The notes beneath the pieces were generated by a model. It was not told where the DNA came from. It did not search any database and worked only from the letters and a program-made list of their open reading frames with translations. Position numbers and translations under genes: made by a program. Shown one piece after another: positions 27,438 to 41,269 of a DNA stretch of 64,000 bases (position 1 is its first letter; each line of letters begins with the position of its first letter). Origin of the DNA: Hemibagrus wyckioides (Eukaryota; Chordata; Actinopteri; Siluriformes; Bagridae); the NCBI RefSeq assembly GCF_019097595.1, contig NC_080735.1:19542417-19606416 (forward strand), in the 5' to 3' direction.

Positions 27438-30400
27438 ATCTCGTTGTTTTTTGTGACAGTGTGTGGCAAGTTAAAAGTCAACACACAAACACTATAAAAA
27501 AAAATCAAGTTTCTTACTCAGTGTTTGGGTAATCTGATGTAAACTCTCTGCTCTTCGTTTTCTCTTCAGTGGGGTAGGACACTCAAGAGCTATTAAAAAA
27601 AGAAAATTCTTAAATGAAACAGCTTGTAGTTGAAGTCTAAACCTGTCCATTTTCCCATAATTTGGTTGTGCCTCTTTAATATACTAAGGTGTCAATTTCC
27701 TGTACCAGCTGTAACTCCCAATTATTTCTATAATAACAAATAAATTTCACAGGGCTTAAGAAATAGTCCACATAATCTAACCCTGTAATTTAACAATGAA
27801 AACCAAAAATTAAATGGCCAAATATTTATGGACACCTGGTCATCACACCATATAGGCTTGTTGAACATCCCATTCCAGATTAGCCATGCTTTGCTATTCT
27901 AAAGACCTTCACTCTTCTGAAAATGGTTTCTACCAGGCGTATAACGAGTACTGAAAATCTGTAACCAAGCATAAGTATTGTTACATGACTGCAACCACAT
28001 TACAGAAGATGTCTGTCCTGCAGGTCTGTAACAGTGTTATTGGCAGCTACAGGAGCGGAACACTGACTAGCCTGTAAGACACAGGTTCCACTAGTTGGGT
28101 CCCAGTACAAACTATAAAATCTGATGAGAGACGATCAGCTTGCCACAGCACAGATATCAGCAAGAGGAACATCTCTGGCCAATGCACTGGATGAGGCAAC
28201 ACTTCTAGTAGAATGAGCCCTAAAGCCTAGAGGCGAAGACGTTGTGTGCCTCATAGGCCCGGGAAATAATACTCTAGGTGCTGCTTGGAGACCAGATTGC
28301 CTTTATTGCAGCTGCTAAAGCAGACTAGCAGAGCAGAGGACTTATGCCATATGCTTGAATGATTTATTTAAATGCTGTGAGCCCAAAGAGAGCACAATAG
28401 GAGCAGCCTCCCTTGCTCCACTGACTCATAGGGTAGAGGATAGAAGACTCACAAATGACCAGACAGCTAACCATGATGGGCACCTTGGGAATGTATCCCA
28501 GCCTGGGATGCAAAATAGACTTGACCTTAGCTGGAGCTAACTCCAGGTAGGAGGGGTGGCTAAAGGGCCTGTATGTCCCCCACTCTCTTGACAAGCATGC
28601 CCGTGAAGCACTCACTTTATGCAATTAACTATGGACCAGTGTCTCAGAAATATAGACTTGCTGCTGAGAAAGATGCCACAACAAAAGTAAACAGACCAGA
28701 CTCTGAGGATTTGGTTCACTAGCAATTTATATTTCCACAAATGTTAACCAAAAATGTTCTTGTTGTCTCTCTTTGTTTTAGATTTCAGAACCCTTTTTTT
28801 TTCTTCGGCAAGGTACGTTTTCCCACACACAATAGTCAATATACTAAAAAAATACATTTGAATATAACCACTTATTTTCTGTTATAACTATTAGTAAACT
28901 TCAGTTTTTCAGTCCTTCAAAAAAAAAAAAAACAGTTGTTGAATTGTCCGTAGTAAAAAAAAGGTAAATGCTTTCTGTGAACAAGAAAAAAAATGTCTCC
29001 ATCCAAGTAAATAAAAAAAGCTATTCAATTTCCTACCATTTGCAGAGTTCACAAACTGGTCTTTTTTCACAGAAAAATCCAAGAACAGACTCAATGGCTC
29101 GCCAGTCCAAACCTCCTCAGAATCAAGGGAAGGCCAGGACAAATTCACATCAAAACAAAAACCTGACCTTGGCTTGAACAGACAAGGTCACAAAACAATC
29201 ATAAATACTTTTATTACATCATATAATAAAGTGTTAATTAATGAAAATAAACTAACCACTGTTCATTATACATTTCACAAATAACTTGAATGTTTTAAAT
29301 ATTTTACATGCATTCTTCAAATAAAGAATATTTTCTTTAGATATGCAATTGTTTTTTCCATATAACATTACTCTTATATAGAAATGAGCACTTTGCATTA
29401 AATAAATGATTACACAGTTAGGTGCCATTTACCAAATACAGTGTTACACATCTTTAACATACATAAATCACTCACAAATGTAAATAATCTTGTTTTTTTC
29501 CTGCTTAACAAAGATAATGTAACTGTAACTAATAATATGGCAAACTGACTTACCAAAGAAATCTTTAAACTCATAGAAAACTCCCCAACTTCTTTCTCCT
29601 TTTTAAATCAAAATAAACTCTGTAAACACTTTTTTACAATACTCCGATGCTAATAGAGTATATGCATATCAATATATGTTTGATATGTAATAATAGAAGT
29701 CAATTTATCCGCTATGCCGCATTGAAAACGACTCGCTACTGGCCACATCATTAACCAACTAGGAATATGTATTCATGCAAACCTATTTTCTTTAAGAAAC
29801 TAACTTCTTTTTTATAACTTCCCAATAACTTTCACATTATTATGTTCTAATATAATATATTATATTAAAATAATATATATATATATAAGAACTGCACTCG
29901 CGATACTTTAATGTAATAAAGAATAAAAAAATAAATAAGCCTAAAGATAGATCTAAACAAAATATAAACTGTTAAAATGCTAAGACATTACAGTCTGAAC
30001 ATCATGACTTTCTATTATTCAACTAATGCAGTATTTAAGTTAAAATACATACATGACTTGGGTGAACAATGGGCCAAAACAGACTCAATCACTTGGCTGT
30101 TCTATCAATTGAAAAAGGAATTCTCAGCACTATAAATACTTGTATGGTAATTGACCGTTTTGCTCAAGTCAAGTCAAAGAAATAGGATAGAAAAGTCACC
30201 AAGACTATGGTGCCAAAACCCACTGTTTCCATGCTGCCAAATGGTCTGACAGAGACACAAGCCGCCATACCTGGGGCCCTGAAGCAGTGTACTGGCAGGG
30301 ACAACCGCAGGGAGTGGACCTAAGGAATGAGCGGGAACCACAGTAGTCTGCTTTGTGGCATGAAGGGTAAGGTCAGTGGCTTGGTGGAGTTCAGCTATTG

Positions 30401-33400
30401 ATTCTGGATTAAAACCCTTGCCACAGTCCACGTCTTTAAGCAGGTCGGCCTGTTAGTGGTTAGCAGTGTGGGCTTTCTCCATGCTGCCGAGAAAGGGAAG
30501 AGATAGCTAGCTAACGTTTCTTCAACCTTGGGTAGCACCACGTATCCATGCTTGCTGAAGCCTATCACCTCTGAATAATTACAGGTGGCCAGGGTAAACA
30601 TGTAAGCAGAATACAGGTTTTTCCATGAATTTGACACCTTAGTGTGAAGTTTATAATGGACACCAGTCGCCTACTCATACTGTAGCATTATGACTACCTG
30701 CCTAATATTGGTCCCCCTTTTGCTGCCAAAACAGCCCTGACCCATCGAGGCATGGACTCTACTAGATCCCTGAAGGTGTGCTGTGATATCTGGCCCAAAG
30801 ACTTTAGCAGCAAATCCTTTATGTCCAGTAAGTCACGAGGTGGGGCCTCCATGGTTCAGACTTGTTTGTTCAGCACATCCTACAGATGCTTGATTATACC
30901 ACTGCATACAAAGGCATTCTTTGCAATAGTGTACTTCCAACTTTGTCAACAATTTGGAGCATAACTACATGTGAGCATGATGGTCAAGTATCCATAAACT
31001 TTTGGCCATATTATGTAATCATTTATATGGTGAGTTTTTCAGAAAACTTTTTAGTTAACTCAAATATTTGTTTTAAACTTAACATTTTTTATTTAAATAA
31101 ATTTGCTTTACCTGTTCTTTCATTGGTGCCTCCTAATTTATCCGACTCAAACAGTAGACCTGCATCATAGAAAACCCCCATACTGTCCTTACCACTGCCT
31201 GCTGTACAGCCAGTGTCATGCTTCTCAATAATGTCCCAGATCTTTTGATGGGAATAGAAAATAATTTTATGTAAATATGTACAATGTACAATTTTCTGTA
31301 TCGAAATTAGATTAGCTGGGACACTGTTTTATAATTTTTTGTGTATTTACCTCCAGAGAAAAGCATAAAACTGTAAGATACAAGATTGCTAATAGAATTA
31401 AAAACCCTGCCAGGTATTACTCACCTTGGTCTGTGTGAGTCTATTCTTGTTAAGGACAAAGACAGCTTTATCCACAGCTACCAGACCAACCTTGGCTTTT
31501 GGATCTCCAGTAACTATGAGTTGAAATTCATCATCAGGCTCAAATTTATTTTTTTTCCTCTTTTTTATATCCAGCTTGAGCTATATTACAGAAGATAATA
31601 AGAAAAAATGAAGAAAAAAATACATCAGGGCTGGACAAATTCCTTAGCTGACCCATTGGGTAAATGGTTGCTGCAGCACTCTACCAAGTCCAAATTTTTT
31701 TGATTGCCTGAAAACTGACTAAACTAAAAAGTGGTAGCTAACAAGCTAATCAAGTGCAGAATAAGGGAAACAAATGAATACACCAATCAAGCATAACATT
31801 ACGACCACTCACATTTAAAGTGAATTACACTGATTCTCTCCTCATCATGGCACCTTTTTCGTTATGTGTTATTTGTTACATATGGGGCTGCATAGCCACA
31901 GACCAGGCAGGGTGCCCATGATGACCCCTGTGCACCGTTGAAAGCACCAACAATGGGCACATGAGCATCAGAACTGGACAAATTGATAAATTCCTTATAC
32001 CCTGAGAGATGAGTGAGCAGTGAGCTGTTGAGCAGTGCTAGGAATGATTAGGGAGCATGGTGCAGTGTAAGGAATGATTAGAGCTTTGAGGTGAGAGGGT
32101 ACTGGTCCATTTTTGGATTTGTAGGCAAACATCAGTGTTTTGAAACTAATGTGTGCAGCTACTGGAAGCCAATGAAGGAAGTGCAGCAGTGGGGTGTTAG
32201 GAGAGAACTTAGATAAGTTGAAAACAAGTCTCGCAGCTGCATTTTGGATCATTTTCAGAGGTCAAACTGTGTTTAGAGGTAGAACAACGAAAAGACGGAA
32301 CATGCACCTGAGCAGACAATTGATTGTTCTTGTTTACCCCAAGGTTGTGAGTAGTGGCCAAAGGGAAGATCAGAGATCTGTCCAGGGATATTGCAAGATC
32401 CTGATGTTGGGATTAGTCACCTGGGATGACCAGAAGTTCGGGTTTTGCTAGGATTAAATTTTAGCTAATGTTCCATCATTTATGATGTTTGTCAGACATG
32501 CTGAGTTCCTAGCAGAAACTGTGGTATCTGAGGGCAGAAAGGAGAGAATAAGTTGAGTGTCATCAGCATAGCATTGGTAAGAGAACCCGTTTGAGGATAT
32601 AACTTCACCTAGAAAGTATGGAGGGAGAAAAGAAATGGACCACGTACTAAGCTTTGTGGGACACCAATGAAGAGTCTGCGAGGAGCAGATGTCGATCCCC
32701 TCCATGTTAACTTATATGAGCAAACTTACAGGTAGGACGAAAACCATTCCCATACTACTCCATGGATTTCAAGACTACTGAAGGTGGACAAGGCTTGTGG
32801 CTGACTGTGTCAAATACTAAAGGTTGAGGAGGATGAGGACAGATTACGACTTGGCCGATTTAGCAGCATGTGGTTTCTCAGTGATAGATAAAAGCGCAGC
32901 CTCTGTGGAATGCGCTGCTTTGAAACCTGACTGGTTGGGATCTTGGAGATTGTTCTGTGAGTGGTAGACAGTTCATTATAAACAGTGCATTCAAGAACAA
33001 GAAGTGTTACCAGTCTGTTTTTTCCTGAAGTCTGAAGGATCCAGGTATTTGGTACATGACAAATGTTAAGGATACATTAATCATTGTAGTGATGAACTGC
33101 AGAAGGTCATAGCGGAAGGGATTAGATTCAGTGGGCAGGTGAAGGAACTCTTCTGTTGCAAGGGTTAAGAAATGTGACAGTGAAGGAGTAGGGGAATCCT
33201 GGTTGTATAATGTAGCTGTAGTCAGGGCATAAGTAAAGATCTGGCAGATTTTCTTAATCTTTTAATAAAAGGCGGTAAAGTCTTCAGCAGTCAGGGAGTA
33301 GGAAGCAGGTGGAGCCAGGGGGTTGAGTAGTGAAGAGAAGTTGTGAAGCTTATGAGGATCCTGTGCAGAATCTTCAAGCTTTTCCTTGTAGAAGGCAGTC

Positions 33401-36400
33401 TTGGAAAACATCACATCGAAGGACAATTTGGACTGGAGTGCTCTGGCGCAGGCCACTCTTGTTCCAACCTTAACACACCATGTCTTTATAGACCTTGCTT
33501 TGTGCACAGGGACAATATGTCTTTGGCTTATTTGTTCCAGTAAAGGGAAAACTTCTGGCCACACAGTGTTTATATATTGTGTGAATTTGTTTTTTTTTTT
33601 CATATGTAGACTCCCTATAATCCTGATTTACTCTTGAACTTTCAAGAATAGAATCCTATTTAGTATAATATTGTAATTTACTTTGAGAAGGAATCAGATT
33701 GCCTACCGTTCCCATGCATGTGTCCTTCACATCAACCCAGATGGAGTCAGACACAACTTCCGAGGATCCTATGTGATAATATGCAACCACTCTAAACGAG
33801 GGAACCAGGTCCTTGGTGATGGATAGAGGCAGAGTTGCCAGCGAGTTCCCTCTTCTTTTAAACCTATAACCTTGAACAATCTGTCCTTTACTAAGGATCT
33901 GACATAAAGAGAGGCCCAAGTTATTTTATTTAATAAAACAATGTGTTTCTTTAGTTACTAAAGTTAGGTTAGGTTATATGGTTAGGTAAGGTTTTGCATT
34001 ATTATTACACAAGCTAGCAGAACTACCTCACAATAGCACCAAGATCTTTAAATGTATATGTAAGAGATACCAACCAGATAAGTTAAATCTTGATTGGGGT
34101 CACTGCTTTTGAAGTTCACATTGATGTTTTTTTCATCTCTGATTTCCAATTCTGCAGCATCAACACTTAAATGTAGGTAATTGCCAGAGCCTCCTTTGGT
34201 GGTGTAAGGTTGGGCAGTCATCTTGTTTTCAGCTTGTCTTTCATCTGGTATGCCTTTGGCTGCAGTTCTGGCCTGGTTATATAAAAAAACAGTTAGGTCT
34301 GAAATGTTCAGTATGATTTACTTCCTTTGAACATTCACCAATGTAGAAAAATTGATCTTGATCCATCCACCAGCTTCCAAAATACCAGTCAAATAATTCT
34401 AACGTAGGGCAAACATGTACTGATCAGCTTAGTCAATTAAAAGGGAAACTGAAAAATAACTTAGCAACTGAAAAAGATGGTTTACTAGTTCAACCAGTTT
34501 GGCCTATGATGTTTTATAAGCTGGGGGTTTGAAGTCTTATGTTTCCATGTGATTCCAATTCTTGTATAATTCTTTTTTATAGCATAAACACAAGTTAATA
34601 AACAGTCATGAAATATTCACATTGGTTAAAACCCTATTTTATATGACTCACAGTGATTTGTAGAGTCTTATCTCCACCCTGGGTGTTCACTGTGGCCTTG
34701 GCCATGCCGTTACTCATGGTTACAGCCTTTACGTCACCAGGTTTGACCAGCACCTTCACATTTTCAGCAGGTGACTGGTCTGGATTGGTCACATAAACCT
34801 TTTCAAATCCAGATCAGACATAAATTTTAATTGGTGTAATTAAAGTTCTTATTAGTGAGATATGCTACATAAAACTCAAAAGTACAAATCAAATGTAATA
34901 ATTGTAACACACCAATGTTAATTATTTACACTTATTATCTAGTGCTCCAGCACATTATTAAATTATTTATCTTTTTCTAAGATTATAAGGAGCTATAAAG
35001 GTATGCATACCGTGACATCGAAAGACATTCCAGGATGGAAGAATTTTGGGGTTCTCTTGAACTGGATGGTGTAGGGTGATGTCACAATTTGAATGCCGCC
35101 TTTCTCTGCTTCAACAATTTCACTACCTGAAATAATATTAATGATAAATGACAGCTAAAACGAGTCAGATTGCATTATGTAAAGTGCGACTGTAGATCAA
35201 CATACTGTACATACACACACTGGGTCTTACCAGTCTCAGTTAAAACACTGACTGAAATGTACAAAGAGCTTCCGACCAGCTGAGGAATATTAGGGAAGGA
35301 ACGCTGGATCATATCTTTAGTGACCTCGGCTTGTCCCTCTCCATCAATGATCTATATGCAACATAAAATACTACACATAAGTAGTAGTAGTGATGTCCAA
35401 TTGTCCCTGACATTTTCTGCACATGACAAGCTTGAACATGAAAGTGATAGACAAAGATATTAAAAAGCTGTGGAACTTACCTTTACTCTTTTTAAAGAGG
35501 CAGACAGAGTGTTTTTTGTGTCATTAGTCTTAACACCAAACACCACAAATGCAACACCATTCACATCTTTTCCAAACAGGTACCTTCATATAATTAACAA
35601 AAGTTAGATTATACACTTAGTTGGCCCAGTTAAAACTAGTAATATTAGTATTTAAATATTATTAATTACAATAAATTCTTATAAAGTCTTTCTAACATAC
35701 ATTAAGGCAGCTTATACGTTGTTGAAACCAATTTGCTTATTTTTTGGTGAACAGGTGGACAGGTTCAAACAAACACTTAAGCAGGACTAATGATTCATTT
35801 TCTATAACAGTGACTCTGACAGCAGTACAGCTGCAATGTACAGGATTATATTACTGTTCTTGTTATAATACCTTAACATTTCTAAAGTGACAGCTCTATC
35901 ACAGGGACTTTTATAGTGAAGCTCCCACATGTTAATGTCTAAATGTCTTTTTGGAATATCTCAATATATCATCTTCTGGTAACTGTAACATTAACTTTGC
36001 TTCATCACACCACTGAGCCTCTCTGTATTTTACCAAAGCAGTAAATGAGTTTTGTTTTCCTTATTTAACCCTCACTGCAACCGCACTTGCAAAATGATTT
36101 TCATTTAACATAATTTGATGTCTTTGTCATGTTCTACTTACTTGGCAGTTATATCAACTGTAAGTTCGTTATCATCCACATAGAAAAAAGGTTTGGATGG
36201 TTTTAATGCTACCTCAAAGCTCGGTAACACTGCAAAGTGAAAAGCAACATGTAAACACACACGTAGACCAAAAGTAGGGTGGTTTTGTAGTCGAATTATG
36301 AATCTTACCATATTCTTTAACTTCAAATTCAGCAGTGAAGTTCTTCTGTGGGCTGTTTTTGTACCATGTTGCTATTTTCCATATTCCAGGTCTGTAAAAA

Positions 36401-39209
36401 TGAAAAAGAAAATGTTAACATGTTTTAATCTGAAGTATAACAACATAATAAGTGCAAACGTAATTCAATTAGTAATGACTGTTTTCTAACACTTCATATC
36501 AGAAGCATTAATGCAGTGGACTAACTTGGCAACTTCAGGGATGCTGTATGACCCTGTTATGGTCCCTTCCTTAGGAAAGAATGTGTCACTGTTAATTGTG
36601 ATTCCATGAGGATTCTTGGGGGGAAAAAAGAAAAAAGTAACTTGTCATATCATTCAGAAGTCTTTCAGAAAATACATAATGAAAGGATAAGCAGATCAGA
36701 AAATCAGAATATACAATATTTTTACATCATGATGAAATAATAGAAACTGCTAGAAACCGTTGAGTGCATAAAACCCCAGCTGAGTTGTTTGAGCACTTAC
36801 TATGATCTCCACATAGATTCCTACACTCTTCTCAACAGGCTGCAGATCAGGAGTCATTGGGAAGATTCTGTAAAAAACTGGAACAAAAAGTATTCATTTG
36901 CTTTATATTAGGATACCCAGACTGAACATGATTTCTGCCACATGAATGAATGAATGAATGAATGAATGAATGAACAAAAAAAATCATTTCTATTAATTTA
37001 TTTGTTTTGGTGAAAATGTTTAATGTGTTAATGTGTTGATTTCAAATGCACTTGGAAAGCATCCTGCATTGTAGTTTTAGCTTTTGACCACATTACAGTC
37101 CAGTTAATATTTCATCAATGAGTCCAGACTGCTTTACCTGTTGTTCCCGGTGTGTAGATGCTCTTGTCTGTCTGAATGAACATGTAGCCAGACTGAAATG
37201 ATAGTAGGACCACTTTCTCGAGCACTTTAGAAGGAAACTCTGCCTGCAGATACACATACTGCTTCTCCAGTGGGTCATCACTAAAGAAGCCCTTATTGTC
37301 AGGAATCTGAACCAAAGGAAAATTACGCACATATTTTAGTCTACAATAACTATAGAAATGAATAAGATATCTGACATATCCATTGTGTTTCAGTGTGTTT
37401 GACCACATTTCTAAAATATTTTTATGTCTTTATATATACCTCCAATTTTTGTTGTTTGGACAAAAGAGAGGTTGTAAAACAATGCTTTTAACAGTGAATT
37501 TTAAAAAAAATTGAAGCATAGCTCGGTATCTGTTATTTTATTTTTTTAAACATTGATGAAAATTACATTTTTTATTATTAAAGTAATAATTAATGGTTAT
37601 TTATTTAATACAATTATTGATATTCATGCTTAAGATATTATTCATTTTTAAAAAGTTTATCTGAATTAAATGGGTTTAATGCAAAAAATTCATCTGCTGA
37701 AACCTTAATTTCTTTCCAAGCTTCCTTAAATTCTTCAAAGTTTCAATAGATGACCTGCGTGACTAATAACAATTCAGATTCATGATTTTCAAGGTTTTCA
37801 AAGGGATTATGATAAGGGGACTTGAGAACTTCAAAATGCTGGGCAGCAAGGAGTGCCTTCCTTGTGCGCGTGATGTGTTTGGCGTCGTTTTCCTATTGGA
37901 CAATACAAATTCGATCTACAAAAAGATACCTCCATACTCAGCAACAGTATGTCCTGCAAAATGTGCACGTATCGGTCCTTTTTGCACCAAAAAGCTCCTG
38001 GAGCAGACATGCCTCCAAATACCATCATGTTTCTTCCGCTCTGCTTAACGTTGACACGAATGTATTTGGTTTCGGCTCTAACCACGTCTACTAAGATCAT
38101 ATCTGATATCATCCCAAGCAAGATGACCACAGAACATGGCTCCAAACTTCCACAACCCAGTCCCTATGTTCTTTAGCAAAGACGTGACATTTTTGCTGTT
38201 AACTGAACTAATAAATGGTTTATTTACTGTTACGCAACCTCTTAGTCTAGCCTCTAATATCATTGCCATGCGGTGAGAGTTGAAATAGGAGGCTCTGACC
38301 ACTGCACATCTCATACAGGACCTTGGAAGCTGTTCAGAAGGGGTCACACACTGAGATGATTTGCATCCTCTGGTCAAAAGTCTTCCTTTATCGGCCACAG
38401 CGCAGTGCTTTACATTCTGCACAGTACCGATGTCACGGTGCTTTGCAATAATTCTTCGGATTGTGTCACATTTCAAATCCAATACATGAGCAAAATACCC
38501 GAAACCGACTGCCTACTTTTAGCCATTTTGTCAGGATCCTCTTTGATTGAAGAGGACAGCTCCTTCCTCTTGGCCATTTTCACAAAATCACATAAAACAA
38601 CGTCTAATAGTATAGCCAACATAGTACTTGACACACCTATAAATAATAATTATGCACAATAATAATAATGAGTGCATGCTTTGTATGGCAGCTTGGCCAA
38701 CAATGATGTCCATGGAATATGACATGTTAATTGCGTCATGACAAATGAAACACTTGAAAAGTGGAGTGCATAAATTGTGCGTGTGTGTGTGTGTACCGTT
38801 ATGTCAGCAACTGCCTGGTAGTCGTTATCAGCAGTGAGGACGACAGATTGAGATGTCAGTTCTGAAGTTTTCTGTGGGTAATTCTTTACTCTGATCCTCA
38901 CAGGGATGTTACTTCCACTATAATCCTGAGCTTCCACAAACACTTTCTCAGGGGTTCCCACCCGCAGCAGGTTCGAGGCCACCATGACATAGCTGTTATG
39001 ACAAAGAGGAAAAAGGCTTTCAGTTTTAATTAATTAATTTTAATAGTTTAACATTACGTGTACTAACTGTAGAGTAAAATAGTTGCCGTTTAGGGTGATT
39101 CCATGTTAGAGTCCCACAGATATTCCTTTAAAAAAAGGGGCACATTCTCTTAATTATGGCTAATGATTAAGAGGCTTTTTGACTTTGTGTCACCACCACA
39201 CAAGAAAAA

Positions 39210-39243
<34 letters not shown>

Positions 39244-41221
39244 AGCATAATCAATATAATCAATAGTTCAGCCTTCTGCATTTGGTAGCTGTGGCAGACG
39301 GGACCCCATAAGAAAGGGAAAAAAGTGACTGAGTGCATAGGGCCCTAGGAAGATTCTGAAAAATTTCTCAATTGTATGCCACGTCTACGCTACTTCTCTT
39401 TTTGCTCCACCTTTGTTTGACACCTCAAACAATATATGCGCAATTTTTATGACCGGATTGGTTTTCTAAGAGCAATGACACAAATTAACGGACGGTTTGC
39501 CAACCCATTGCAGGGCACCAGAGGTGGGTAGAGTATCCAAAATCTGTACTCAAGTAAAAGTACAAGTACTTATAGAAATATTTACTCAAGTAAAAGTAAC
39601 AATCTAAATAGTTACTTGAGTAAGAGTAAAAAAGTATCGGATGAAAAAACTACTCAAGTAGCTAGTTAATAGTTACTTCTGATCTGATTGATCTGATTGA
39701 ACGAAAACCCAGTCTCTTTGTTCTGCTTATATAAAACATAGGTTGAAGTGAAGAAGCCTATCTCAGTCCAGTGATGGTCACATCTCAGTCCAGTGATGGT
39801 CACATCTCAGTCCAGTGATGGTCACATCTCAGTCCAGTGATGGCCACATCTCAGTCCAGTGATGGTCACATCTCAGTCCAGTGATGGTCACATCTCAGTC
39901 CAGTGATGGCCACATCTCAGTCCAGTGATGGTCACATCTCAGTCCAGTGATGGCCACATCTCAGTCCAGTGATGGTCACATCTCAGTCCAGTGATGGTCA
40001 CATCTCAGTCCAGTGATGGTCACATCTCAGTCCAGTGATGGTCACATTAACATTACATGACCTGTCATTTGCAATAAAATCTCAAACACACTCAAACACA
40101 AACTTGTCAGCATCTGCATTTAAACAAGCTAACAGAGAACAAAAGAGAAGGTGTGTGTGTGTACAGAGTGTGTGTTTGTTATTATGTTTGTGTATGAACT
40201 TGTTTGTGTGTGTTTGCCCTTCAGTATGTAAATGTTTATTTTGTCATATGTTCTTTCTTGAACAATCAGTTTTACAGAATTTTCCTGTGGACTGATCCTC
40301 GTTTTCTTGACTTGATCAGTTCTGCATAAACCTTAAGCTTGTTTGGTGAATCCTCTGATGAAATAATAATATATGCATATATTACATGCATTCTTTAGGT
40401 AGGAATAAAATCAAATACAATCCCGTTTTTATTGTGTATGTGTGTTCCACACTTTGTTGAGGTGTCAGTATTTGTGTATAAATGCATGACGTCACAGTGT
40501 GCTGTTCAATTGATGGAGTTTTGTGGAAAATGGGTGTGAAATTGTGCAGACTTTTAGAATGAAGCTTTCTTCATGAACCTGAGTTGTTTGTAAGGTTCAC
40601 AAGATATTGCTTGCACGAGAGGGCATATGAGGAAAAACATTCGGACAGTGTGAGAAATGTGCTATTAAAATAAGGTCAATGTGCCCATAGTAACCAAATG
40701 ATCATTAACAGGGTTGAAATAGGCCTAACTGTGACGCTTACTGCTCCGTGTTTTTCAGGTTGGAGCTGGAATTCTTGTACTCTGCGATGTCAGTTGGTTT
40801 TGGTGAACACAACATGCATCGCATTATGAAACTATTCTTTTTGACATCTTGGAGTGAAAACATAAACTGAACTTGAGGCCATGGGTCATCTGCCTCCGTT
40901 AACTCGCACACGTCTTCCTCTGCTTCAGCTTCATCATCTTCCTCTAAACGCGCTAAACACAAGTGGGAGATCCGTAACAGCCTCTCGTGAAGCAGCCTCT
41001 CCAACATCTCGTGAGACTTGCAAATAAGCCATATAAACTAATTATTTGCACATGGTCTGAGCTCAAGTAAAGACACATGAAAACAAATTGATCATGTATG
41101 AAAAATAAAATCACAGGTACTACATATGAATAAAAACTGAATAAAGTGTAAAAATCACGTATGAATACTGTGAAAAATGTGTGAAAGGATAATAGTTGTT
41201 GCACTGCTAAGTTACTGTCAG

Positions 41222-41269
<48 letters not shown>

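Noticed and set aside
29041..29177. Candidate additional C3 exon between exons 15 and 16
   Set aside because: Exons 15 and 16 already join in phase to give NERTALECPTP; inclusion has no counterpart in the C3 family.
39761..40050. Regular repeat resembling a CRISPR array
   Set aside because: Units are contiguous and nearly identical with no spacers, and the genome is a vertebrate. It is a minisatellite.
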